Assembly: GCA_017466885.1 (NCBI GenBank)
Contig: JAFTTH010000002.1
Span: 1 to 64,000, forward strand
Source of the DNA: Oscillospiraceae bacterium
Lineage (GTDB): Bacteria; Bacillota; Clostridia; Oscillospirales; Ruminococcaceae
DNA: 64,000 nucleotides
Direction: 5' to 3'
In this document: piece by piece, positions 32,979-41,812 of the stretch
Numbering within the stretch: position 1 is the stretch's first letter
Layout: the number at the start of each line of letters is the position of its first letter
Translations under genes and position numbers: made by a program
The notes under the pieces: generated by a model
What the model was told of the DNA's origin: nothing
Databases searched by the model: none
Seen by the model: the letters and a program-made list of their open reading frames with translations, nothing else

Positions 32979-33500
32979 TCAGCGGAAAAGAGAGCCGATC
33001 CACTCCACAAAGGACATCGACTTCTGGGTAAACTCCAGGTCGGTCGCCACCACATAGGTGGAAAGATCTGCCTCCCCGTCCTCCACGTATTCTGCCGTGT
33101 ATTCCAAGCACCAGGGCCGAGATTCCTTATGACCCAGCTGGCCGAAATCCTCTTCCTCAAAGGTAAAGTAAGCGCTGGCAATCACATCGTCATTCTTTTT
33201 GATCTCCACCGTTCCCCGGATATCGTAGATGATCTTTCCGGTATAGTTGCGGAGGAAGCCGTAGACCCGAAGGGTACCATCCTCATCATATTCGGTATAA
33301 TAACCGGTGAAGCAGACCCCGCTTTCCGGTGCATCCATTTTATTCAGCCGGTCCTGGAAGGACTGAAGATCCTCCGCCGAATAGTTGCTGATATCCTCCT
33401 TGGGGCCGAAGGACCATGCCGCCCCCGCAGAGGAGCAGCCCGCCAGGGAAAGGGTCAGAAGAAGGGTTGCGATCAGAAGGAAGATGACTCGTTTTGTCAT
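32979..33500 (-). CDS. Lipoprotein with SLAP-like beta domain
   Basis: This 173-residue exported lipoprotein has a signal peptide at about 1-20 and lipobox LAGC (C22). The mature part has a segment DGTLRVYGFLRNYTGK, then VIASAYFTFEEEDFGQLGHK and RPWCLEY. This recalls the SLAP domain, whose pattern is 'fLRNg ... iarktFdl ... G.l ... sRPW'. The match was made by eye and is moderate. It is the last gene of the ftsE-ftsX-peptidase cluster, 21 nt after the VanY-like gene, suggesting a cell-envelope role. An AGAGAGGA site precedes the ATG. Confidence 0.6.
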   Translation of the reverse strand: MTKRVIFLLIATLLLTLSLAGCSSAGAAWSFGPKEDISNYSAEDLQSFQDRLNKMDAPESGVCFTGYYTEYDEDGTLRVYGFLRNYTGKIIYDIRGTVEIKKNDDVIASAYFTFEEEDFGQLGHKESRPWCLEYTAEYVEDGEADLSTYVVATDLEFTQKSMSFVEWIGSLFR

Positions 33501-33521
33501 AAGAAGTTCCTCTCTTTACTG

Positions 33522-34526
33522 TCAGTTCTGGGCAACAAATCGCGCGTGATATTCGTCAAAGGTAATGCCGTTCTCATAGATATAGGTCGCCGCCTCTACG
33601 CCGACATACCGCAGGTGCCATGCTTCGGCCGAATAGCCGGTGATGGATACGTCTTCCTCCGTATACCGAATGATAAAACCGTAAGTATGGGCGTTTTTCT
33701 TGACCCATTTGGCCTCCTCGGTTTTATAAAACTGGAGATAGCCGTGCGTATCGGTGCAGACGTCCATAGCAAGACCCGTCTGATGCTCCGAGTAACCGGG
33801 ACGGGCACTGTAAGTATCCGCCTTCTCCCGGCCGTCCATGGAAACATAGTTATTGTAGATCCGCTTCTGGAAGGCATAATCCCGGAAGCCCGACCGGGCA
33901 AGGATGGTCATTCCCTCCGCCAGACCGCCCTCGCAGAGGCTTTCAAAGGCCAGCTTTGCCTCCATCTGCATATAAAGAGGAACCGGGAAACCAACGCTCC
34001 AGTATTTTTTATCCACCAGCTCCATATTCTCCGGCTGATAATCCTCCGGCAGATAATGGTATTTATTGACCACCATCAGGATGCCGTCCGAAAGATCGGT
34101 AGGGGTCGCTCCGGTATAATAGGGCTGGTCTAACCCGATATTGACCCGGGTAACGATCTGCTCATTGGTCAGCTTGGGGTTCTTGGCTTTATAGGTTGCG
34201 TAACGCTTGGTCAGCTCCTCCCGATAATGGGGCTGATCCTTCAGATCGGTCACGTCCGGCAAAACAAGGGAGGTTGTTTCCGAAGAAACAAACTGAGAAG
34301 GATTTCCCTGGGATACCACCGGCTTGGAGGACACCGTCTGGGAGGGTGCCTCCTGAGAGGACTCCGCCTGAGACTGGATCTCCTCCGAGGATACCGCCTC
34401 AGATGCAGAGGAGGTGATCTCCTCCGGCGAAGAAGTTCCCGGATCCTGCACCGGATCGGGAGTACAGCCGGTAAGAATGCAGGTAGTAACCGCAAATCCT
34501 GCCAGCAACGCAATGATTCGCTTCAT
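33522..34526 (-). CDS. D-alanyl-D-alanine carboxypeptidase, VanY type, lipoprotein
   Basis: This exported peptidase (M15B) trims the last D-Ala of peptidoglycan stem peptides. The 334-residue protein has a lipobox LTGC (C20), a Ser/Glu-rich linker (about 30-85), and a VanY domain. The zinc motif SxHxxGxAxD reads SEHQTGLAMD and the second motif reads EAWHLRYVG. The ARSGFRDYAFQKRIYN block is also typical. ATG 34526 has GGAGG 7 nt upstream; the ORF start at 34658 is inside the upstream gene region. It sits in the ftsEX-ctpA cluster. Confidence 0.93.
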   Translation of the reverse strand: MKRIIALLAGFAVTTCILTGCTPDPVQDPGTSSPEEITSSASEAVSSEEIQSQAESSQEAPSQTVSSKPVVSQGNPSQFVSSETTSLVLPDVTDLKDQPHYREELTKRYATYKAKNPKLTNEQIVTRVNIGLDQPYYTGATPTDLSDGILMVVNKYHYLPEDYQPENMELVDKKYWSVGFPVPLYMQMEAKLAFESLCEGGLAEGMTILARSGFRDYAFQKRIYNNYVSMDGREKADTYSARPGYSEHQTGLAMDVCTDTHGYLQFYKTEEAKWVKKNAHTYGFIIRYTEEDVSITGYSAEAWHLRYVGVEAATYIYENGITFDEYHARFVAQN

Positions 34527-34543
34527 AAGTAAGCCTCCAAATG

Positions 34544-35341
34544 TCATATTTTCAGAAGAGCTGCCCCATTCTTCCAGCAGATCTTCTCCATTTCTTCCTC
34601 TGTCAAAGACAGCTCCTTCAAAAATGCCAGAGCAACATCGGAAGGCTGCCAGGGGCAATCGCTCCCGAACAGAATCCTGTCTGCGGAATGGATCTGAATC
34701 AGCTCTTCCGCCAAACAGGGAGAAAGTCTTCCTCCCGAGAAGGAGGTATCAAAGTAAAAGGGAACCTTTCCGGCCAACCGCTCTTTGACCTCCTCCCAGC
34801 AGTCCCAGCCGCCGAAATGGGCCAGAACCGCCTTCAGATCGGGCAATGCCTGCGCCAAAGAGGCAAAGTCCTCTGCCGGGGCATTAAAGGTATCGGGGAA
34901 GCCAATATCCTTCCCTGCGTGAAACATCACAATCAGTCCCAGATCCCGGCACTTCCGGTAGAGGGGGAGCATTCTCGGCTCCCACACCCGAAACTCCTGA
35001 TACTCCGGGTGGAGCTTGATTCCTTTCAGTCCCCCCTCGGCGATTTCCTCCAGGGCCTTTTCCCACTCGGGAGAGTCTGGATGGACCGAGCCAAAGGCGC
35101 AGAATCGGGGATTTTGATCCGTTTCCACCGCAAAGGCATTGACCTTTGCCTGCTGGCGGGGATTGGTGGCAATATTCATAATGCAGCCCAGATCCACTCC
35201 CCACACATCCATCTGCTCCAGGGTGCTTTGGGGAGTACCCTGGGTATGGTAGGGGAGTCCGTCCGCTTTTTGAGAGAGGCTCTCCAACGCCGGCAGCGCG
35301 ATTCTCTGGGGAAAGGCATGCATATGAAAGTCGATTAACAA
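34544..35341 (-). CDS. Amidohydrolase family 2 (TIM-barrel metal-dependent hydrolase)
   Basis: This cytoplasmic hydrolase or decarboxylase has 265 residues. It begins with the metal motif IDFHMHAFP, then GGLKGIKLHPEYQEF, VMFHAGKDIG, AHFGGWDCWEEV and the late FGSDCPW with the metal Asp. These are the hallmarks of the ACMSD-like amidohydrolase_2 group; the substrate is unknown. The start is TTG at 35341 with AAAGGAAG 8 nt before it. It lies within the ftsEX/ctpA/vanY cluster; why a cytosolic amidohydrolase belongs there is unclear. Confidence 0.88.
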   Translation of the reverse strand: MLIDFHMHAFPQRIALPALESLSQKADGLPYHTQGTPQSTLEQMDVWGVDLGCIMNIATNPRQQAKVNAFAVETDQNPRFCAFGSVHPDSPEWEKALEEIAEGGLKGIKLHPEYQEFRVWEPRMLPLYRKCRDLGLIVMFHAGKDIGFPDTFNAPAEDFASLAQALPDLKAVLAHFGGWDCWEEVKERLAGKVPFYFDTSFSGGRLSPCLAEELIQIHSADRILFGSDCPWQPSDVALAFLKELSLTEEEMEKICWKNGAALLKI

Positions 35342-35366
35342 AAGGGGTCTTCCTTTCAGGGAAAAA

Positions 35367-36563
35367 TTACCGTTTCAGCGCTTCAATGATCTCCAGGGCT
35401 TTTTTGATCTGGGGGTCGGTATCGTCCGTCAGACTGTCAGCATTATTCTGCTCCTCCGCAGACAGCACAACCTCATAGTCCGGCTTCACGCCCACACCGT
35501 CATAGTTGGGGGAGGTGGGGGGATCGTAGTAGGCAACGGTCAGACTCACGGCGGAGCCGTCCGTCAGCTTAAAGGTCTCCTGCATCACGCCCTTGCCGTA
35601 GGTGGTCGTGCCGATCAGCACCGCCTGGGACTTCCGGATATCCTTCAGTGCCTGGGCAAACAGCTCTGCACCGCTGGCGGAGGAGCCGTTGATCAACACC
35701 GTCATGGGCAACTTGACCGAATCGGCATCCGAGCGGATGGTTTTGGTGGTGCCATCCTTATACCGAAGGGTAACGACCGTTCCCTCCGGGCAGAGATAAT
35801 CCAGCATTTCGGTCACCGCATCCAGCACTCCGCCGGGATTATTCCGGACGTCAAAAACCAGTCCGGTAGCACCCTGGTTGATGCAGTCCGAAACCGCTGC
35901 GCGGAACTGGGTGGGGGTGTTTGTGTTAAACTCTGTGATCTGAATGATTCCGTTGGTACCGTTCATCCGGTATTTGACGGTGGGAACCTCTACTACCCGG
36001 CGGGTGATGGTATAGTCGGTCTCCACACCCTCCCGGCGCACTGTCAGCTTGGCGGAGGTGCCGGCCTCACCGGTAATCCGGGAGATAGCCTTTTCATACC
36101 CGAGGGTGACAACGTCCTCCCCCTCAACTTTAACGATCAGATCTCCCACAACAAGCCCCTCTGCTGCAGCAGGGGAACCGTCGTAGATCTCATCCACGCG
36201 GATATAGCCGCTTTCATCCTTGGAAGCCGCCACACCGATTCCGGTGATCTTTCCGTTATATTCATTGAGCATATCGGCGTATTCCTCGGCGGTATAATAC
36301 CGGGCATATTTATCCCCGATCCCCGAAAGATAGCCCTCGCTGAGGCTATCCAGAAGCTTTTCTTCTTCGATGGTGCCGTTGAACCGATCCCGGACAAGGG
36401 TATCGATCTCCTCCACCTTTTCCATCAGATTATCCCGGGCCTGAAGATCTGCCATCAGACCGTTAAAGACCTGCATGGAGAACACCATGGTAATGGAAAC
36501 GGTGATTGACGCCACAACAAACATCAGCGCGATTGCCGCACCCAGTGAAATCTTCTTATTCAT
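35367..36563 (-). CDS. ctpA: S41-family C-terminal processing peptidase (CtpA-like)
   Basis: This membrane-anchored serine protease acts outside the membrane. The 398-residue protein has one N-terminal helix (about 8-30) and a helical lead-in. The PDZ domain (about 110-190; ITGIGVAASKDESG, VEGEDVV) precedes the S41 catalytic core with the NNPGGVLDAV region, the serine in NGSSASGAELFAQAL and the lysine in TTTYGKGVMQE. It lies between the M23 peptidase and an amidohydrolase. Its SD (GGGAGG, 36589-36594) is 25 nt from the ATG with a perfect 6-bp hairpin in between, described separately. Confidence 0.94.
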   Translation of the reverse strand: MNKKISLGAAIALMFVVASITVSITMVFSMQVFNGLMADLQARDNLMEKVEEIDTLVRDRFNGTIEEEKLLDSLSEGYLSGIGDKYARYYTAEEYADMLNEYNGKITGIGVAASKDESGYIRVDEIYDGSPAAAEGLVVGDLIVKVEGEDVVTLGYEKAISRITGEAGTSAKLTVRREGVETDYTITRRVVEVPTVKYRMNGTNGIIQITEFNTNTPTQFRAAVSDCINQGATGLVFDVRNNPGGVLDAVTEMLDYLCPEGTVVTLRYKDGTTKTIRSDADSVKLPMTVLINGSSASGAELFAQALKDIRKSQAVLIGTTTYGKGVMQETFKLTDGSAVSLTVAYYDPPTSPNYDGVGVKPDYEVVLSAEEQNNADSLTDDTDPQIKKALEIIEALKR

Positions 36564-36594
36564 ACCATTCAGCGGAGCAAAGTCCGCTCCTCCC
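36564..36594 (-). promoter_or_regulatory. Hairpin-spaced ribosome-binding site of ctpA
   Basis: On the minus strand: SD GGGAGG (36589-36594), then stem AGCGGA/TCCGCT (36571-36576 with 36583-36588, 6-nt loop), then 7 nt to ATG 36563. Folding reduces the effective SD-start spacing from 25 to 7 nt. Confidence 0.7.
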
Positions 36595-36624
36595 GTCTGT
36601 CAATGTCCGGCGATGCCGGCGGGG

Positions 36625-37848
36625 TCAGTTGCCGTACTGTACGTATGTTTTCCAGGGGTTGACTGCAACGCCGTTTTCCCGGATCTCAAAATGGAGATGG
36701 TAACCGGTGGAGAATCCGGTGGTACCCACCTTGGCAATGGTTTGTCCCTTCTTGACCACGTCCCCCACCTTTACCAGGAGCTGATTGCAGTGGCCGTAAA
36801 CACTCAGGACGCGGACACCCTTTTCATTATAACCGTGATCGATCATTACATGGTAGCCATATCCGGTGGTCTGATACTTGGCCACACTCACCACACCGTC
36901 ATTGGAGGCGATGATCGGCTGATCCTTGATCCATATCCCGGTCACAGCGTGAGTTCCGGCAATATCAATACCGGTATGGTAGTCCTTCTTGCCCAAAAGC
37001 CATCTCCAGCCAAACTGGGAGGAAATCCGGGAGTAGTTGGGGACCGGCCAGAGCCATTTTCCGTAGGCATACTGCCCGGGGTTTTTGTTGCTGTTAGCGG
37101 CGGCAAGGATCTCCTTGATCTGCTCTTCTTTATCAATGATGGACTGCTCAATTTCTTTCAGATCGTCCGAGATCTCCTGCTTATCATTTCCGATTTGGGC
37201 AATAAGATCCTCCGCCGTTTTTTGCTGGGTCTGAAGCTCTTTTTTCTTGGCCTCCGCCGTCTTTTTGGAAAGCTCCAGGGCTTGCTTCTGGTTTTCCAGG
37301 CCGGTGGTGATCCGGTCGATCTCCGTCCGCTCCTTTTCCATCTGCTCAATCAGCCGGTTATCGTGCTCCACCACGGCGCTGGTCAGCTCCACCCGGGACA
37401 GAAACTCCGAAAAACTTCCCGAAGAAAAAAGCACCGAGAGGATCGATTCGGTCCCCGCAATATACATCGCCCGCATCCGCTGACGGAAGAGCTCCTCCGT
37501 TTCCGCAGCCTGGGCCTCCAAATCGCCCAGACGGGCCTCCTGCTGGGCAACCATATTTTCCGCACTGATGATCTGCTGCTCCAGCTTTTCCACCTGCTGC
37601 TCGGTAACGTCAATTTGCTTGGTCACCAGGTTGAGCCGCTCTCTTGCTGACTTCTGATCCTTTTCCGCCTGGGCAAGTTGCTTTTTCAGCTCAGCCTGCT
37701 GATTCTCCAGATCGTTGATCTGCTGCTGCAGCTCCGACTGGGTGGCCGCCGATACCTCCGCCGTCTGACCGAACAGAGAAATGGAGCCGGCGAAAAGGAT
37801 CGCCGCCAAAAGAGCGGAATAGAGTCTGATATGCTTGATTTTTTTCAT
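36625..37848 (-). CDS. Coiled-coil M23 peptidoglycan endopeptidase (FtsEX partner type)
   Basis: This exported cell-wall hydrolase has 407 residues. A signal peptide (about 8-33) is followed by a long coiled coil (about 35-265, from QSELQQQINDLENQQAELKK). The C-terminal M23 LytM domain has all zinc and catalytic residues (HTGIDIAG, VMIDHG, VYGHCNQ, YHLHFEI). Coiled coil plus hydrolase directly behind ftsE-ftsX is the layout of PcsB, CwlO-like and EnvC systems, where FtsEX controls the hydrolase. ATG 37848 matches the signal peptide. An ATG at 37896 with a GGGAAAGG site is an alternative that adds 16 residues. Confidence 0.92.
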   Translation of the reverse strand: MKKIKHIRLYSALLAAILFAGSISLFGQTAEVSAATQSELQQQINDLENQQAELKKQLAQAEKDQKSARERLNLVTKQIDVTEQQVEKLEQQIISAENMVAQQEARLGDLEAQAAETEELFRQRMRAMYIAGTESILSVLFSSGSFSEFLSRVELTSAVVEHDNRLIEQMEKERTEIDRITTGLENQKQALELSKKTAEAKKKELQTQQKTAEDLIAQIGNDKQEISDDLKEIEQSIIDKEEQIKEILAAANSNKNPGQYAYGKWLWPVPNYSRISSQFGWRWLLGKKDYHTGIDIAGTHAVTGIWIKDQPIIASNDGVVSVAKYQTTGYGYHVMIDHGYNEKGVRVLSVYGHCNQLLVKVGDVVKKGQTIAKVGTTGFSTGYHLHFEIRENGVAVNPWKTYVQYGN

Positions 37849-37888
37849 TCGATCCACGCAGAGAAGGGTCCTCTGCGAAACCTCCTTT
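37849..37888 (-). promoter_or_regulatory. Hairpin-spaced ribosome-binding site of the M23 peptidase gene
   Basis: On the minus strand: SD AAAGGAGG (37881-37888), TTT, a perfect 7-bp stem CGCAGAG/CTCTGCG (37857-37877, 7-nt loop), then 8 nt to ATG 37848. Spacing is 32 nt linear and 11 nt folded. Confidence 0.65.
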
Positions 37889-37908
37889 CGAATCATCAGC
37901 CTTTCCCT

Positions 37909-38808
37909 TTACACTTTCAGATGCTTGCGAAGGGAAAGGAGGCTTCCGATCATTCCGGTTACAATCCCCGCTCCGCCAAAGGAGACAAGGAGGGGCAACC
38001 ATATTGTTTCAAAGGGAATAATGCTGGCCGCCGCCTGGGCAATCCAGGGGGAGCCATTCTGGGCAAGAAGCGCGTAAATAAAGCTATATCCCGCCCAAAC
38101 AACGAAGAAGGCGATCAGGGCCGAAAGGATTCCGAAGAATACTCCCTGAATCACAAAGGGCAACCGGATAAAGGAATCCCGCGCACCCACGTACTTCATA
38201 ATATTGACTTCTCTGCGGCGGTTAAACACCGCAATGCGAATCGTATTGGAAATAATCACCAGGGAGACCACTGCCAGCACGATCACCACCAGCGCGCCCA
38301 TCACCGTGACCATCTTCTCAATGCTCACCAGCACATCGGCAAATTCCTCGGGGGAACGAACCTGCTCCACCTCCGGCATTTCGGCCAAGGTCTGGCTGAC
38401 CCGCTCCACATCCCCGATATTCTTCACCGTCACCGAATACATATCAGGATAGGGGTTATCCTCTTCAAAGCCGGCCAAAAGACTCTCCCCGTAAATCTCG
38501 ATCTGGGAGATCAGGGCCTGCTCCTTGGAGGTAAACTTCACCGAGGCCAGCTCCTCCATCCCCTTGATGGTATCATCCAGCTCGGCAAGCTGGGCATCCG
38601 TCACAGAATCGCTGACGACGACAATAATCTCATTCTGCTGCCCCACAAACCCAACCATACTCTTGACGTTTGCCGCCAGCAGCACCGCACTTCCGATCAA
38701 CATCAGACACGCCGACAAAACACCCACCGACGCGGCGGACATCAACCGGTTGACCCAAACACTCCGGACACCTTCCCGGAATAAATACCGCAAGCTTCCG
38801 CTTCTCAT
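37909..38808 (-). CDS. ftsX: Cell division ABC transporter permease FtsX
   Basis: This membrane partner of FtsE controls a periplasmic or extracytoplasmic hydrolase during division. The 299-residue protein has the N-terminal cytoplasmic helix YLFREGVRSVWVNR, one membrane helix (about 24-46) and a large extracellular loop (about 50-170) with EELASVKFTSKEQAL and ENPYPDMYSVTVK-like sequence. Three C-terminal helices follow, with the cytoplasmic NRRREVNIMKYVGARDSFIRLPFVIQ motif. It overlaps ftsE by 4 nt. The extracellular loop is the expected contact for the coiled coil encoded next. Confidence 0.96.
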   Translation of the reverse strand: MRSGSLRYLFREGVRSVWVNRLMSAASVGVLSACLMLIGSAVLLAANVKSMVGFVGQQNEIIVVVSDSVTDAQLAELDDTIKGMEELASVKFTSKEQALISQIEIYGESLLAGFEEDNPYPDMYSVTVKNIGDVERVSQTLAEMPEVEQVRSPEEFADVLVSIEKMVTVMGALVVIVLAVVSLVIISNTIRIAVFNRRREVNIMKYVGARDSFIRLPFVIQGVFFGILSALIAFFVVWAGYSFIYALLAQNGSPWIAQAAASIIPFETIWLPLLVSFGGAGIVTGMIGSLLSLRKHLKV

Positions 38809-39530
38809 ACCAGCGATGCCTCCCCTCTGTAAATCCCGGCGGGATCCGCCTGGAAGGGGGTGCCCCTCCGCCCCGTATCCGAGGCGATGGTTCCGTTTTC
38901 AATGGTAATGACCCGCTTGGGAAACCGGGTGACCAGCTCATGCTGATGGGTGACCATCAGAATGGTGGTGCCACACCGGTTGATCTCATTGAGCAGCTCC
39001 ACGATCTCATAAGAAAGGGCCGGGTCAATATTTCCGGTGGGCTCATCCGCAATAATAAATGCGGGATTATTGACCAAAGCTCTTGCCAAAGCAACCCGCT
39101 GCTGCTCACCGCCCGAAAGCTCCCGGGGCATACATTTTGCCTTATCCGAAAGCTCCACCAGTCCCAGTATGTAAGGCACACGGCGGCGGATCATTTTGCT
39201 GCTGGTATCGGTCACCCGCAGCGCAAAGGCCACATTTTCATAAACATTCATACTGTCAATCAGGCGGAAATCCTGGAAAACAACGCCCAGCGTTCTCCGC
39301 AGATCGGGAATCTTCCGGCGCTTGAGGGTGGTAAGATCAAAGCCATTGACCTGAATATTTCCGGATGTCGGTGTCAGCTCGCACATCAGGAGCTTCATCA
39401 AGGTGCTTTTTCCCGCACCCGACGCCCCAACGATGAATGCAAACTCCCCCTTATCAATATGGAGGTTGATGTCCTTGAGGGCAACGGCACCATTATCATA
39501 GATCATGGTAACGTGCTCAAAATTGACCAT
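38805..39530 (-). CDS. ftsE: Cell division ATP-binding protein FtsE
   Basis: This ABC ATPase drives FtsX conformational change. The 241-residue protein has Walker A GASGAGKSTLMKL, Q-loop VFQDFRLID, signature LSGGEQQRVALARAL, Walker B FIIADEPTGNID and H-loop MVTHQHELV. The start MVNFEHVTMIYDNG at 39530 has AAAGGAT about 10 nt upstream; the ORF start at 39623 adds non-homologous residues. First gene of the cluster ftsE-ftsX-M23-ctpA-amidohydrolase-VanY-lipoprotein. Confidence 0.96.
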   Translation of the reverse strand: MVNFEHVTMIYDNGAVALKDINLHIDKGEFAFIVGASGAGKSTLMKLLMCELTPTSGNIQVNGFDLTTLKRRKIPDLRRTLGVVFQDFRLIDSMNVYENVAFALRVTDTSSKMIRRRVPYILGLVELSDKAKCMPRELSGGEQQRVALARALVNNPAFIIADEPTGNIDPALSYEIVELLNEINRCGTTILMVTHQHELVTRFPKRVITIENGTIASDTGRRGTPFQADPAGIYRGEASLV

Positions 39531-39599
39531 AGAACAAATCATCCTTTCCGAATTTTCGCCGGAGGCGCTGTCATTCCGCCGACACATTTTTAGCCGAAA

Positions 39600-39636
39600 G
39601 GGGAATCCCCGTTCGCACTGCAAACAGAAATTCCCC
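39600..39636. other. Inverted repeat upstream of ftsE
   Basis: GGGGAAT (39600-39606) pairs with ATTCCCC (39630-39636) in the 183-nt gap between the CdaR-like gene and ftsE. It may be an operator or leader hairpin; no clear promoter or T-run terminator was found in this gap. Confidence 0.3.
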
Positions 39637-39713
39637 CCGTTGTGTCTTCAAAAACGCCGCATCCCGCCGCCCCGAGGAGCGGTCTGCTGTCTGATTCTAT
39701 CGCAGGGAACGGC

Positions 39714-40799
39714 TTAATATTTGACAGGATTGGAAACCAGGTAACGCTTAACCATCAACGCAACCTTAAAGATGATGGCGTGGTCAAACTCACGCAGGTC
39801 CAGTCCGGTCAGCTTTTTGATCTTCTCCAGCCGGTAAACCAGAGTGTTCCGGTGCACGAAGAGCTTCCGGGAAGTCTCTGAAACGTTCAGGTTATTCTCA
39901 AAGAACCGCTGGATGGTAAAGAGGGTCTCGTGGTCAAGACTCTCAATGGAGCCCTTCTTGAAGACCTCCTTGAGGAACATCTCGCAAAGGGTGGTGGGCA
40001 GCTGATAGATCAGCCGGGCAATGCCCAGGTTATCATAGCTGACGATGATCTTCTCGGTATCAAATACCTTGCCGACCTCCAGAGCGACCTGCGCCTCCTT
40101 AAAGGAACGGGCAAGCTCCTTGATTCCGGTCACGGCAGTACCGATACCCACGGTAGACTGGGTATAGAACTCAGAGCTGAGGGTATCCACAATGGAGCGG
40201 GCCAGCTTGGCAAGATCCTTGCTGTCGATCCCGGCGCGGATCTCCTTAACCAGAACAATATCCTTCTCGCTGATATTGAAGATGAAATCCTTCTGCTTAT
40301 CAGGGAAGAGGTTCTGAACCACTTCGTAAGCGGAAACATCATTATCCGAGAGGACGCGGATCAGCAGAACCACGCGGCTGACGTCAGTATTGAAGTGCAG
40401 CTCCCGGGCTTTGATATAAATATCTCCGGGGAGAATATTATCCAGAATCACGTTCTTGATGAAGTTATTCCGATCATACTTCTCATCATAGTACTGCTTG
40501 ATATTGGAGAAGGACACAGAAAGGAGGTTTGCATACCGGGCGGCAGTCTCGTCAATTCCCTCGACGAACACGGCAAACTCCGGCTTGCTCTCCGAACCGA
40601 AGGGCTTATAAGTATATCCGTCCCGGACAAATCCGCCGGTGGCCTCGTTGATATCAAGAGAAACATACTCATTGATCTCACCGATCTTGGAAATATCGCT
40701 GCAGGAGATGATGGTTGCGGTCTCATCCACCACGCCGAATACCCGATCCAGAGAATCCCGCATCTGATGAACTACGCTTTGGAATAACTTGTTTGACAT
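39714..40799 (-). CDS. CdaR/PucR-type transcriptional regulator
   Basis: The 361-residue protein has an N-terminal sensory part that begins like sugar-diacid sensors (VVDETATIISCSDISKIGE), a central GGDEF-like CdaR region (about 130-260), and a C-terminal PucR-type helix-turn-helix. The HTH reads NLNVSETSRKLFVHRNTLVY with RLEKIKKLTGLDLR. The ligand is unknown. It has its own consensus promoter and stands just upstream of the ftsEX cluster on the same strand, so it could affect envelope genes by position or binding; this is inference. Confidence 0.87.
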   Translation of the reverse strand: MSNKLFQSVVHQMRDSLDRVFGVVDETATIISCSDISKIGEINEYVSLDINEATGGFVRDGYTYKPFGSESKPEFAVFVEGIDETAARYANLLSVSFSNIKQYYDEKYDRNNFIKNVILDNILPGDIYIKARELHFNTDVSRVVLLIRVLSDNDVSAYEVVQNLFPDKQKDFIFNISEKDIVLVKEIRAGIDSKDLAKLARSIVDTLSSEFYTQSTVGIGTAVTGIKELARSFKEAQVALEVGKVFDTEKIIVSYDNLGIARLIYQLPTTLCEMFLKEVFKKGSIESLDHETLFTIQRFFENNLNVSETSRKLFVHRNTLVYRLEKIKKLTGLDLREFDHAIIFKVALMVKRYLVSNPVKY

Positions 40800-40874
40800 A
40801 AAAGAAACCCCTTTATTTTAAAATCTTTCGTCTGTCCGCACAGACAAGGGAACATACCGTATCCAATTATTGAT

Positions 40875-40903
40875 ATTTTACATAATTTTGAGGGAAAATG
40901 CAA
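40875..40903 (-). promoter_or_regulatory. Promoter of the CdaR-like gene
   Basis: On the minus strand: TTGCAT (40898-40903), a 17-nt spacer and TAAAAT (40875-40880). The leader has a GTCTG/CAGAC hairpin. The AT-rich gap 40904-41055 to the divergent promoter shows no gene. Confidence 0.75.
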
Positions 40904-41059
40904 CTGTTCCTCGACTTTTTTTGAAAAAATCAAAAATATGCACAATCAGTCGCCTTTATTTTTTGTATTTTTTATCATTATCACTAAATGCGTTGGTTTT
41001 TTTGGCAACTCCGACTAAAATTCCCATCTGATTTTCAGCAGATTCATCAGTAAATTTTA

Positions 41060-41088
41060 TTGATTTAAAGGTTTGAAAGGAGTATAAT
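41060..41088 (+). promoter_or_regulatory. Promoter of the ATPase-korDABC operon
   Basis: TTGATT (41060-41065), a 17-nt spacer and TATAAT (41083-41088), 55 nt before the ATPase start. Confidence 0.85.
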
Positions 41089-41143
41089 TTAAGATATTAT
41101 GGGATATTGTCCGTCGAAACCTGTCAAAAAGGAGGAAACAAGG

Positions 41144-41812
41144 ATGCCGATGGGATTTTTGAGCGATTCCGACCGGATCACCGTTATCACCGGTCATTAC
41201 GGCTCGGGTAAAACAAACCTTGCCGCAAACCTTGCATTCCGCCTGCGGGAGGAAGGGAAAGAGGTCACGGTGGTGGATTTGGATATTGTCAACCCCTATT
41301 TCCGGACAGCCGACTTCTCCCGCTCCTTTGCCGAGGCAGGGATCCGGCTGATCGCCCCGGTTTATGCCCGCACCAACGTGGATGCCCCGGTTCTCCCTCC
41401 TGAGATCGATTCGGTCTTTTTCTCCACCGATCACGTAATCATCGACGTGGGCGGGGATGATGCTGGAGCCTTTGCTCTGGGTCGGTATTCCGCCAAGCTC
41501 AAGGCCGCCGGTTACCGGATGCTTTATGTTCTCAACCGTTTCCGCTATCTGAACGGAGAGGAGCAGGAGGAGCAGGAGCTGATTCCCCTGATTGAGGCCG
41601 CCTCCCGGCTGAAGGTCACCGCGCTGGTCAATAACTCCCATTTATGTAATGAAACCACCGCCGGTCATCTGGCGGAGGGGCTGGAGTTTGCCCGGGAGAT
41701 TTCCCGCAAGACCGGACTGCCCCTGCAGTTTTCCACCGCACCCAAAGGAATTCCTTTTCCGGAGGATGAGCCCTGTCTCCCGGTGGATATTCTGGTCAAG
41801 GCCCCCTTTTAA
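41144..41812 (+). CDS. MinD/ParA-like P-loop ATPase
   Basis: The 222-residue protein begins with a deviant Walker A (VITGHYGSGKTNLAANLAF), then VVDLDIVNPYFRTADF and the switch II HVIIDVGGDDAGAF. These are MinD/ParA/Mrp-like features. In Clostridia this protein is often found in front of 2-oxoacid ferredoxin oxidoreductase genes. A role in cofactor or cluster assembly has been suggested by analogy with Mrp but is not shown. ATG 41144 has AAGGAGG upstream. The ferredoxin-like korD follows after 91 nt. Confidence 0.8.
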   Translation: MPMGFLSDSDRITVITGHYGSGKTNLAANLAFRLREEGKEVTVVDLDIVNPYFRTADFSRSFAEAGIRLIAPVYARTNVDAPVLPPEIDSVFFSTDHVIIDVGGDDAGAFALGRYSAKLKAAGYRMLYVLNRFRYLNGEEQEEQELIPLIEAASRLKVTALVNNSHLCNETTAGHLAEGLEFAREISRKTGLPLQFSTAPKGIPFPEDEPCLPVDILVKAPF

